From contig JBGQJC010000004.1 of NCBI GenBank assembly GCA_041498815.1, positions 17,567 to 81,566 on the forward strand: 64,000 nucleotides of DNA, given 5' to 3'. Under the pieces are notes generated by a model, which was not told the origin of the DNA, searched no databases, and was given only the letters and a program-made list of their open reading frames with translations. This document shows positions 57,687-64,000 of this stretch, in pieces; positions within the stretch are counted from its first letter, which is position 1, and each line of letters starts with the position of its first letter. This stretch comes from DATDPM01 sp041498815 (GTDB lineage: Bacteria > Pseudomonadota > Alphaproteobacteria > DATDPM01). The translations under genes and the position numbers were made by a program.

Positions 57687-58311
57687 AACCGGATTCCTCG
57701 CGGAGATTCCTCAGCTCCCGGTCGTGAATCCGGCTGAGCGTGGCGAGCGAAACAATGGCGCCGATAAGCGCCCAGAACATGTCCCACTGCGTGTCCCAGA
57801 CGTCGCCTTGCGTGGCGAGATAGTCGGTGGCGCCGCCGCCGTAAACGAGGGCGGCCCACCATTCGATCAATTCGAAAAAAGCGCTGAAGGCAAGACAGAA
57901 CGACGCGACCAGGAACGGTAGCCATGCGCTACCCTTGAGCGGCGAGTAGCGGATCAGGATTTCGCGCGCCAGGATCGCGGGCACGAAGCCCTGCACGAAA
58001 TGGCCGAGCCGGTCGTAATCGTTGCGCGTCCAGTGGAAGAGATCGGCGAACCAGAAGCCAAGCGGCACCCGCGCATAGGTGTGATAGCCGCCGACGATCA
58101 GGAGAACGGCATGCAGAAACAAGAGCCGATAGAGAAGCGGGGTGAGGGGGAAGCGCCGGTAGGTCGCGGCGAGTATCGGCAGGCCGACCGCGACCCAAGG
58201 CACCTCGAGCATCCAGGTCAGACGATCGTGAGGCGCGATGCCGGAGAGAATCAGAATTACGGCCGCCGCCGCGAACAAGACCTTCGGTTCGAGCCGCGCG
58301 TCCGCGCTCAC
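57682..58311 (-). CDS. DUF2238 (YjdF-like) integral membrane protein
   Basis: A 209-residue inner-membrane protein with about five or six hydrophobic helices (e.g. VLFAAAAVILILSGIAP, VPWVAVGLPILAATY and WLPFLVASFCLAFSAFFELI). The family motif RNDYDRLGHFVQGFVPAILARE lies near residue 95, and WDTQWDMFWALIGAI closes it. Start is GTG overlapping the chaB stop (GTGA), so the two are coupled. Family members are of unknown function. Confidence 0.85.
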   Translation of the reverse strand: MSADARLEPKVLFAAAAVILILSGIAPHDRLTWMLEVPWVAVGLPILAATYRRFPLTPLLYRLLFLHAVLLIVGGYHTYARVPLGFWFADLFHWTRNDYDRLGHFVQGFVPAILAREILIRYSPLKGSAWLPFLVASFCLAFSAFFELIEWWAALVYGGGATDYLATQGDVWDTQWDMFWALIGAIVSLATLSRIHDRELRNLREESGC

Positions 58312-58517
58312 TTCGGGACCCAAACCTCGCCCGCCTTGCGATAGACCTTCTTCACGGCCGCCCAGGCGGTGCGATGGGCGATCTCCTCCCGACGCGGGTC
58401 TTTCGCGTAGCTTTTCCACGCGTGATTGAAGGCTTCGCGGTAGATGCTTCGCGCCGCGGGCGGCAGATGCCTTTGCACGGCGGGGGGAAGCGCTGCGTTC
58501 GTCCGGTAGGGCATCAT
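58308..58517 (-). CDS. chaB: ChaB family protein
   Basis: A 69-residue protein with the ChaB pattern LPPAVQRHLPPAARSIYREAFNHAW and HRTAWAAVKKVYRKAG. ChaB was named a regulator of the ChaA cation antiporter in E. coli, but its role is poorly defined. ATG at 58517 is preferred over TTG at 58526. The stop overlaps the DUF2238 start. Confidence 0.88.
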   Translation of the reverse strand: MMPYRTNAALPPAVQRHLPPAARSIYREAFNHAWKSYAKDPRREEIAHRTAWAAVKKVYRKAGEVWVPK

Positions 58518-58612
58518 AAGCCCCAAGCTGTGACTCGAATCAAAGATTAGCGCGGATGATTGTTCGGCGCCATGCCCCGCGCAAGTGGCTCCCGAACTTC
58601 AAACCGGCCGCT

Positions 58613-59164
58613 CTATTTGGCCGGTCCGGCGCCCGCGCCGCCGGTCTTGGCGCGGATGATTTCCTCGGCGGCGTTCTCTGCGGCGGCGCGAAGCTGCTTG
58701 CCGGCGAAGCCGTTGACCTGCACGTTGCCGGTCTTGATAGGCTTCGCGCCCGCGACCTCGTCGAGCTCGAACTTCAAAAACACGATCGAGTCATTCACCC
58801 GGCTTACGGCCGAGGTCAACAAAAGATCGGCCCCTTCCGCCCGCGCCAAGTCCAAAACGCAATCGGGGCAAGAAAGGTCGGGCGGGTCGCCGGCATCGGC
58901 GGGGGCCGCCACCATCCGGTATTTTCCGGTCCCGGCCATTTTTTGGCGCAAGACATCCGACACTTGTTTGACGAGCAGGGTGTCTTCGGGTGTCGTGAAA
59001 CTTTCCCCCGTCCCCGAAACCATCATGTCCACGAACGCGGTATCGAGAACCAGAAGCTTCGGCGGCTCACCCGCCCGGGCAGAGCCGGCCATCAGCACCG
59101 CGGCCGCAAGCACCGCCGCCGCGCGTAACGCACCCACCCGCAAAAACGCTAGGCCCGATGTCAT
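58613..59164 (-). CDS. Exported DUF2380-like protein
   Basis: A 183-residue secreted protein. Residues 1-31 are a signal peptide (AAAVLAAAVLMAGSARA). The mature domain starts PPKLLVLDTAFVDM and has DPPDLSCPDCVLDLARAEGADLLLTSAVSRVN in two short blocks, with a CPDC pair likely to be disulfide-bonded. The pattern is that of the DUF2380 family of predicted periplasmic proteins, whose role is unknown. The ATG at 59164 has GGGA nearby; longer starts overlap the next gene. Confidence 0.7.
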   Translation of the reverse strand: MTSGLAFLRVGALRAAAVLAAAVLMAGSARAGEPPKLLVLDTAFVDMMVSGTGESFTTPEDTLLVKQVSDVLRQKMAGTGKYRMVAAPADAGDPPDLSCPDCVLDLARAEGADLLLTSAVSRVNDSIVFLKFELDEVAGAKPIKTGNVQVNGFAGKQLRAAAENAAEEIIRAKTGGAGAGPAK

Positions 59165-59178
59165 TCCCGGATGCCGGA

Positions 59179-59376
59179 TTACTGCAGGATCTGATAGAGC
59201 CGCCGATCCTGAAGGGCGAGGAAGGAAAGAGTCTTCATGTCCTTGCTGCTTCCGGCGCGCACCAGGCGTGCGTGCGGAATCGGGCCGGAGTTCTCGAGGA
59301 TAAGAACGACTTCCCAGATGTCCTGCGGCATCGAGATCTGCCGGTATTTCTGCCCAAGTTCGACTTCGACCGTCAT
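59179..59376 (-). CDS. Small conserved hypothetical protein (65 aa)
   Basis: A 65-residue cytosolic protein with TVEVELGQKYRQISMPQDIWEV, GPIPHARLVRAG and LQDRRLYQI. The pattern ('VG.RY...W.V......PHARL......K.....L.D...Y') is one I associate with small beta-barrel-like proteins conserved in alphaproteobacteria, without known function. An ATG further upstream (59451) would add 25 residues lacking that pattern. It is 14 bp upstream of the DUF2380-like gene. Confidence 0.6.
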   Translation of the reverse strand: MTVEVELGQKYRQISMPQDIWEVVLILENSGPIPHARLVRAGSSKDMKTLSFLALQDRRLYQILQ

Positions 59377-59671
59377 CCCGTATCTCGTAATCGTTGCCGG
59401 CCGTGCCCGGGCCAAAGGACTCGAAAAATGCATGGGATTGCCGGGACACACGCCAAGGCCAATCCCTTACCGGAGGTCAAAGCACCGCGCAAGAGGCAGG
59501 GCGGCGGTCCCCGGGGTAAACCATGCGGCATTGCGCCGCGCGCCGGGTTATCGTGGCCGTGCAAGTCGCGCCCAGCGTACGGCGCAGAATTTCGAAAGGA
59601 GTCTTTTCACGCATCAAGTTCCCGGTCCACATCCAGAGCAGAAGCCCGCCGCAGGCTCAAGGGGCACAGCC
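59377..59671. other. Intergenic stretch, nothing recognised
   Basis: About 295 bp of GC-rich DNA between the 65-aa gene and the end of the CHAD gene. I see no gene, RNA or clear promoter. Confidence 0.5.
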
Positions 59672-60670
59672 TCAGCGGCCATACCAAAACGTAGCCACGG
59701 ATTTAAGGCGCTTCCAGGCCTTGCGCAAGTCCCGTTCGCGCGCGGCCGCACCCGCCGCATGGAACCCGAGTACCAGACCCGTTGCGCGGGCGAGCGCCGC
59801 ATTGCCGGCGGCCGCCGCGGCCAAAGATTCAAGTTGCGCCGGCGCGCCCGCCATGTCGTTCAGGATGCCCAAGGCGCCTTGCACCCGCGCCAGCGCCTTG
59901 ACGTAACGGCCGCGCTTTTTGCCGCCGAAAAGGCAGGCGAAGATCTCGGCCGCGTAGCGCTGCTTCTTCAAAGCGATGCGCAGCCGGTGCCGTTCGGCTT
60001 GGTTCATCCGCCGCACGTGCTGTCCGGCATCGCGCAGCTTCTTGTACCGCCGCTTGAGCGCGTGCTTGGCGAACGCGACCGCGGGAATCTGATGCAGCGC
60101 GCCGCCGGCGCGCAATTCGCGCGCGAGGCCGCGGATCGCATCGAGCAAATACGTGAATTCGAGCGAACGGATCGATTCGCGGGCCGCCTCCCAGCGCGCG
60201 CGGCGCTCCGTCCCTGCCGCCTCCACCAGCCGCGCGAGGTCGGAATCCTCCGCCATTGCCTTGGCGGCCGGCTCCAGCACCTCGGCGATCAGAACGTCGG
60301 CATCCCGCGCCGGGCCCAGCGCCGCGTTGGCTTTGCGCACAAGATCGCGCAGCCGGGCCATGTGCTCCTGAGGCACGAACTTGCGGCTGAACGAAATGAT
60401 CGCCCGCAAACGGCGCAAGGTGATGCGCAGCTGGTGGATCGATTCGGGTTCGTATCCCGAAAGTGCTAGGGTTGCGTTCCAGGCGATGTTGTCCGCCGCG
60501 CGCATCAGATTGGCGGCCAACAGCACGGCCGCGCTTGCCCGGCGCGAAACCACGGCCGGCTTCGATTTGCGCGGGCTGCCGCCCGCCGCGAACCCGAAAC
60601 CCGCGCGCAGAGGTACGACCTGCGCCGAGGACGGGACGCCCGCCGTATTGGGCGAGGGGGATCCGGCCAT
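59672..60670 (-). CDS. CHAD domain-containing protein
   Basis: A 332-residue protein whose residues ~55-325 form a CHAD domain, an alpha-helical module with conserved basic residues that binds inorganic polyphosphate. Seen are the first repeat with SIHQLRITLRRLRAIISFSR and the second with ERHRLRIALKKQRYAAEIFA, each carrying the H-xx-R-x-xx-R/K-R pattern. The first ~50 residues are disordered. In several bacteria CHAD proteins locate to polyphosphate or PHA granules, and a phasin gene occurs in this window, but no direct link is shown. rpe ends one base upstream, so they may be co-transcribed. Confidence 0.85.
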   Translation of the reverse strand: MAGSPSPNTAGVPSSAQVVPLRAGFGFAAGGSPRKSKPAVVSRRASAAVLLAANLMRAADNIAWNATLALSGYEPESIHQLRITLRRLRAIISFSRKFVPQEHMARLRDLVRKANAALGPARDADVLIAEVLEPAAKAMAEDSDLARLVEAAGTERRARWEAARESIRSLEFTYLLDAIRGLARELRAGGALHQIPAVAFAKHALKRRYKKLRDAGQHVRRMNQAERHRLRIALKKQRYAAEIFACLFGGKKRGRYVKALARVQGALGILNDMAGAPAQLESLAAAAAGNAALARATGLVLGFHAAGAAARERDLRKAWKRLKSVATFWYGR

Positions 60671-60671
60671 G

Positions 60672-61316
60672 CTAACTCCCGCGCAGGCCTAAGATATTTG
60701 CGGCATAGTCGCCGCCGTTGAAGACGGCGGAGCCCGCGACCAGCACGTCGGCGCCGGCCGCGATCACGGCCCTGGCATTCTCGCGCGTGATGCCGCCGTC
60801 CACTTCCAATTCGATCGCGCGGCTCCCGATCATGGCGCGGATGCGCTTGATCTTGTCGAGCTGCGATTCGAGGAAGCTCTGGCCGCCGAAACCGGGATTG
60901 ACCGACATCACCAGTACCAAATCCACCTTGTCCAGCACGTAGCCGATCGCGCTCTCCGAGGTGCCGGGGTTGAGCGAAACGCCCGCCTTCTTGCCGAGCG
61001 CGCGGATGAGCTGGAGCGAGCGGTCGAGATGCTGCCCGGCCTCGACGTGCACGGTGATGATGTCGCTTCCGGCCTGGGCGAAGGATTCGATATAGGGGTC
61101 CGCGGGGTCGATCATGAGATGCACGTCCAGCACCTTCTTGGTGTGCGGGCGGATCGCCTTCACGACCACGGGGCCGACGGTGATATTGGGCACGAAATGC
61201 CCGTCCATCACGTCGACATGGACGTAATCGCAACCGGCCGCATCGACCGCGCGCACCTCTTCGCCGAGGCGGGCGAAATCGGCGGACAATATCGAGGGGG
61301 CGATCTTGACGGCCAT
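60672..61316 (-). CDS. rpe: Ribulose-phosphate 3-epimerase
   Basis: Interconverts ribulose-5-phosphate and xylulose-5-phosphate in the pentose phosphate or Calvin pathway. The 214-residue TIM-barrel protein has KIAPSILSADFARLGEEV at the N-terminus, HVDVMDGHFVPNITVGP with the metal ligands, LMSVNPGFGGQSF-type segment and DGGITRENAR near 175. An ATG five codons upstream (61331) is possible. fba is upstream with 58 bp between. Confidence 0.96.
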   Translation of the reverse strand: MAVKIAPSILSADFARLGEEVRAVDAAGCDYVHVDVMDGHFVPNITVGPVVVKAIRPHTKKVLDVHLMIDPADPYIESFAQAGSDIITVHVEAGQHLDRSLQLIRALGKKAGVSLNPGTSESAIGYVLDKVDLVLVMSVNPGFGGQSFLESQLDKIKRIRAMIGSRAIELEVDGGITRENARAVIAAGADVLVAGSAVFNGGDYAANILGLRGS

Positions 61317-61374
61317 GACCAAAACATCCATCGGTTTTGCGCCGGCAAGATTACCACGCGCGGCACATCCAGTC

Positions 61375-62439
61375 TTAGTGGATCGTGGGGTCCAGTTCCC
61401 CCTTCTTGTAGCGCGCCGCCATGGAGCTGAGCGGCGCCGGCTTGATCTTCCCGGCCCATCCCGCCGTTCCGAACTGCTCGAAGCGCTCCTTGCACAGCTT
61501 CTCCATCGCGCCGTAAGCGGGCTTGTTGAAGTTGCGCGGGTCGAACTCCGTCTTCTGCTCGGCCGCGACCTTGCGATACTGCCCGGTGATCGCCATCCGG
61601 CAATCGGTGTCGATGTTGATCTTGCGCACCCCGTGCTTGATGCCGGTCACGATTTCGCTGACCGGAACGCCGTAAGTCTGGGGCATGGCGCCGCCGTATC
61701 GGTTGATGATGTCCTGAAGCTCTTGGGGCACCGAGCTCGATCCGTGCATCACCAAATGCGTATTGGGCAGCCGCGCGTGGATCTCCTTGACCCTATCCAT
61801 GGCCAGAATATCGCCCGTGGGCTTGCGCGAAAATTTATAGGCGCCGTGCGAGGTGCCGATCGCGACCGCCAAGGCGTCCACCCTGGTCTTGGCCACGAAA
61901 TCCGCCGCCTGGGCGGGGTCGGTCAACAGCATGTCGTGGGTCAATTTCCCTTCGTGCCCGTGACCGTCCTCCTTGTCGCCTTTGCCGGTCTCGAGCGATC
62001 CGAGGCAGCCCAGTTCGCCCTCGACCGAAACGCCGATCAGATGGGCGATCTCGGCCACCTTGGCCGTCACCTGAAGATTGTAGTCGTAGTCCGCCGGCGT
62101 CTTGGCGTCGGCTTCGAGCGAGCCGTCCATCATCACCGAGGTGTAGCCGTTCGCCATCGCCGACATGCAGGTTTCCATGCTGTTGCCGTGGTCCTGGTGG
62201 ACGCAGACCGGAACGCCGGGATACATCTCGACCGCGGCATCGACGAGATGCCGCAGGAACGCGTCGCCGGCATAGGAGCGCGCCCCGCGGCTGATCTGGA
62301 CGATGACCGGTGATTGGGTCGCCTGCGCCGCGCGCATGATGGCCTGCAGTTGCTCCATGTTGTTGATATTGAATGCAGGCACGCCGTAGCCGTGTTCGGC
62401 CGCGTGGTCCAAAAGCTCGCGCAACGAGATCAATGCCAT
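61375..62439 (-). CDS. fba: Class II fructose-bisphosphate aldolase
   Basis: Zinc-dependent cleavage or formation of fructose-1,6-bisphosphate. The 354-residue protein has VPAFNINNMEQLQAIMRAA near residue 20, the zinc-binding HQDHGNSMETC near 82, EGELGCLGSLETGKGD near 142 and HGSSSVPQ near 234. The size and the Gly/His insert after EGELG fit the Calvin-cycle-type subfamily found in autotrophic and many heterotrophic proteobacteria. GAGGAGG precedes the ATG. pgk ends 10 bp upstream. Confidence 0.95.
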   Translation of the reverse strand: MALISLRELLDHAAEHGYGVPAFNINNMEQLQAIMRAAQATQSPVIVQISRGARSYAGDAFLRHLVDAAVEMYPGVPVCVHQDHGNSMETCMSAMANGYTSVMMDGSLEADAKTPADYDYNLQVTAKVAEIAHLIGVSVEGELGCLGSLETGKGDKEDGHGHEGKLTHDMLLTDPAQAADFVAKTRVDALAVAIGTSHGAYKFSRKPTGDILAMDRVKEIHARLPNTHLVMHGSSSVPQELQDIINRYGGAMPQTYGVPVSEIVTGIKHGVRKINIDTDCRMAITGQYRKVAAEQKTEFDPRNFNKPAYGAMEKLCKERFEQFGTAGWAGKIKPAPLSSMAARYKKGELDPTIH

Positions 62440-62449
62440 TCCGCCCTCC

Positions 62450-63655
62450 TCAAATCCGGCCCGAAAGCGCCGCGATGCCGGGAAGTTCCTTGCCTTCCAG
62501 CCATTCCAGAAACGCGCCGCCCGCCGTCGACACATAAGATAGATCCTTCAATACTCCGGCCTTGGCGAGGGCTGCTACCGTATCGCCGCCGCCCGCCACG
62601 CTCGTGAGCGTCCCCGCCTTGGTCGCTTGCGCAATCGCCTTGGCGATCGCGATCGTGCCGGCGTCGAACGGCGGGGTTTCGAAGGCGCCCAAGGGCCCAT
62701 TCCAAACCAGACTCCGGCAGGCGGAAAACCGCTTTTCCATCTCCACGACGCTCTTCGGGCCGATGTCGAGGATCATCATGCCCTTCGGCACCTTGGTGAT
62801 CGGAACCGTCTGCGTTGCAATTCCCGCCTTCGCCTCGGCCGCCACCACCGCATCGATGGGAAGCACGCCGTCGCAGCCGCGTTCCTTGGCCAATGCGGCG
62901 ATCCGGCGCGCTTCATCCGCCATCTTGAATTCGCACATCGATTCGGCGACGTCGATCCCCGCGGCATAAAGAAAAGTATTGGCCATGGCGCCGCCGATCA
63001 CCATCACGTCCACTTTTTGCGTCAGATTGGCGAGAAGCTTGAGCTTGGTCGAGATCTTCGCGCCGCCGATCACGGCGCACAGCGGCCGCTCGGGGGATTC
63101 CAGAATCCGGGTGAGGGTCGCAATCTCCTGCTCCATCAGCCGCCCGGCGGCCGAGGGCAGAAAGCGCGTGATCGCGACTACCGAGGCATGCGCCCGGTGC
63201 GCCGCGGCGAAGGCGTCGTTGACGTAGATCTGTCCGCTGGCGGCGAGCGCCCGGGCAAAGACCGGGTCGTTGCGCTCTTCGCCGCCGTGGTAGCGCAGGT
63301 TCTCGAATACCACGACCTCGCCGTCGCGAAGCTTTTTCGCCGCCTGTTCCGCGGGAGGCCCGATGCAGTCACTGGCAAAAGCCACCGGGTCGCCGCCCAA
63401 GGCGAATTGCAAGGCGCGCGCGACGGGATGTAGCGACATCTCGCGCACGATCTTGCCCTTGGGCCGGCCGAAGTGGGAAATCAGGATGATCCGCGCACCC
63501 TTCTCCTTGAGTTCGCGAATCGTCGGCACGATGCGCTCGATCCGCGTCGCGTCGGTCACCGCGCCGCTTCTGACCGGCACATTGAGATCGGCGCGGACCA
63601 GCACTCTTTTGCCCGCCACATTGAAATCATCGAGCGTCTTGAATTTCGGCGTCAT
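62450..63655 (-). CDS. pgk: Phosphoglycerate kinase
   Basis: Transfers phosphate from 1,3-bisphosphoglycerate to ADP. The 401-residue protein begins KTLDDFNVAGKRVLVRADLNVP, with substrate-binding ILISHFGRPKG and the nucleotide loop GGAKISTKLKLL near 200. The C-terminal VAGGGDTVAAL is near 360. The ATG at 63655 overlaps the gap stop as ATGA. Order gap-pgk-fba-rpe is a glycolysis/Calvin carbon-metabolism run. Confidence 0.96.
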   Translation of the reverse strand: MTPKFKTLDDFNVAGKRVLVRADLNVPVRSGAVTDATRIERIVPTIRELKEKGARIILISHFGRPKGKIVREMSLHPVARALQFALGGDPVAFASDCIGPPAEQAAKKLRDGEVVVFENLRYHGGEERNDPVFARALAASGQIYVNDAFAAAHRAHASVVAITRFLPSAAGRLMEQEIATLTRILESPERPLCAVIGGAKISTKLKLLANLTQKVDVMVIGGAMANTFLYAAGIDVAESMCEFKMADEARRIAALAKERGCDGVLPIDAVVAAEAKAGIATQTVPITKVPKGMMILDIGPKSVVEMEKRFSACRSLVWNGPLGAFETPPFDAGTIAIAKAIAQATKAGTLTSVAGGGDTVAALAKAGVLKDLSYVSTAGGAFLEWLEGKELPGIAALSGRI

Positions 63656-64000
63656 GGACCCTTGAGCTTCGCCATCGCCACCGCCGTGTCCGCTAGGCGG
63701 TTCGAGAATCCCCATTCGTTGTCGTACCAGGCCAAAACGCGCCCGAGCGTTTTATCGACTACTTGAGTCTCGGCGAGATCGACCGTGGCCGACACGGAAG
63801 TGTGGTTGTAATCGGCGGAAACCAGGAGTTCGTTCGAAACCGCCAGAATCCCCTTGAGCGATCCGGCCGTAGCACTGGTCAAGGCGCCGTTGATCTCGGA
63901 AACCGAGGTCTCGCGCGCGGCCGCAAACACCAGATCGATCAACGACACATTCAGCACCGGCACCCGGATCGCGCAGCCGTCGAGCTTGCCGTTCAATTCC
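63652..64000 (-). CDS. gap: Glyceraldehyde-3-phosphate dehydrogenase, C-terminal part (5' truncated by window edge)
   Basis: The last ~115 residues of GAPDH. LNGKLDGCAIRVPVLNVSLIDL, SAVSEIN-like segment, SADYNHTSVSATVDLAETQVV and the C-terminal AWYDNEWGFSNRLADTAVAM are diagnostic of the catalytic domain. The NAD-binding domain and active-site Cys lie beyond the window. The stop overlaps the pgk ATG. Confidence 0.96.
   Translation of the reverse strand, partial: ELNGKLDGCAIRVPVLNVSLIDLVFAAARETSVSEINGALTSATAGSLKGILAVSNELLVSADYNHTSVSATVDLAETQVVDKTLGRVLAWYDNEWGFSNRLADTAVAMAKLKGP

Overview
The window is a high-GC chromosomal segment of an alphaproteobacterium, probably Rhodospirillales-like. The support for this is the combination of gene types: an NDUFA12-type complex I subunit, a DUF2155 protein, a long class II (B12-dependent) ribonucleotide reductase, an aroQ-accB-accC-aat block, RNase E with a large insert in its S1 domain, and an ISC operon with an IscR box. 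Genus or species cannot be named from this sequence alone. Most of the window is ordinary core genome packed in short operons.

Layout. 1-2 kb: the 3' end of a phosphohexomutase gene and a SPOR-containing D,D-carboxypeptidase. 2.2-3.1 kb: a phasin gene behind a recognisable promoter with a PhaR-type operator. 3.3-6 kb: clpS-clpA. 6-9.3 kb: a leftward block with a cytochrome c, a FemAB/GNAT-like protein, a RidA-family protein and two uncharacterised proteins. 9.4-11.5 kb: a small island bounded by an 87-bp direct repeat that copies the nrdJ stop region and terminator. It carries a tRNA-like sequence, several hairpins, a 34-codon ORF with strong signals, an unknown 269-aa protein with its own promoter and palindrome, and a 70-aa protein. 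11.5-15.2 kb: nrdJ. 15.5-17.3 kb: NDUFA12-like, mlaD, a small protein and DUF2155. 17.3-20.1 kb: aroQ-accB-accC-aat (leftward). 20.3-23.5 kb: ornithine/lysine decarboxylase behind a structured leader, then mtnB-mtnD-mtnC of methionine salvage. 23.5-26.6 kb: DsbA-like thioredoxin, a lipoprotein and a BepA-like M48 protease. 26.6-30.7 kb: an aminotransferase and rne. 31.2-36.1 kb: amiC-type amidase, PBP1A and prfB with the classical +1 programmed frameshift. 36.1-36.8 kb: an AT-richer orphan gene. 36.8-43.5 kb: glnE-bcp and a divergent AsmA/YhdP-like giant. 43.5-46.7 kb: tyrS, anmK and an alpha/beta hydrolase. 46.8-55.8 kb: a cysE-iscR-NifS-iscS-iscU-iscA-hscB-hscA-fdx-iscX-mnmA cluster headed by a near-perfect type-1 IscR site overlapping a sigma70 promoter. 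55.8-59.4 kb: a periplasmic protein with five Cys-pair repeats, tRNA-Met, an MlaC-like protein, ChaB, DUF2238 and small proteins. 59.6-64 kb: CHAD protein, rpe, fba, pgk and the end of gap.

How the genes fit together. ClpS, ClpA and Aat are the N-degron machinery. The decarboxylase and mtn genes link polyamine synthesis to recycling of its methylthioadenosine by-product. CysE feeds cysteine to two desulfurases, IscU/HscAB/Fdx build Fe-S clusters, and MnmA uses IscS sulfur for tRNA thiolation. AmiC, PBP1A, DacA and AnmK build and recycle peptidoglycan. MlaD, MlaC-like and the AsmA-like protein probably serve outer-membrane lipid homeostasis.

The least explained parts are the 9.4-11.5 kb repeat-bounded island, the decarboxylase leader, the five-repeat cysteine protein and the orphan gene at 36.1 kb.
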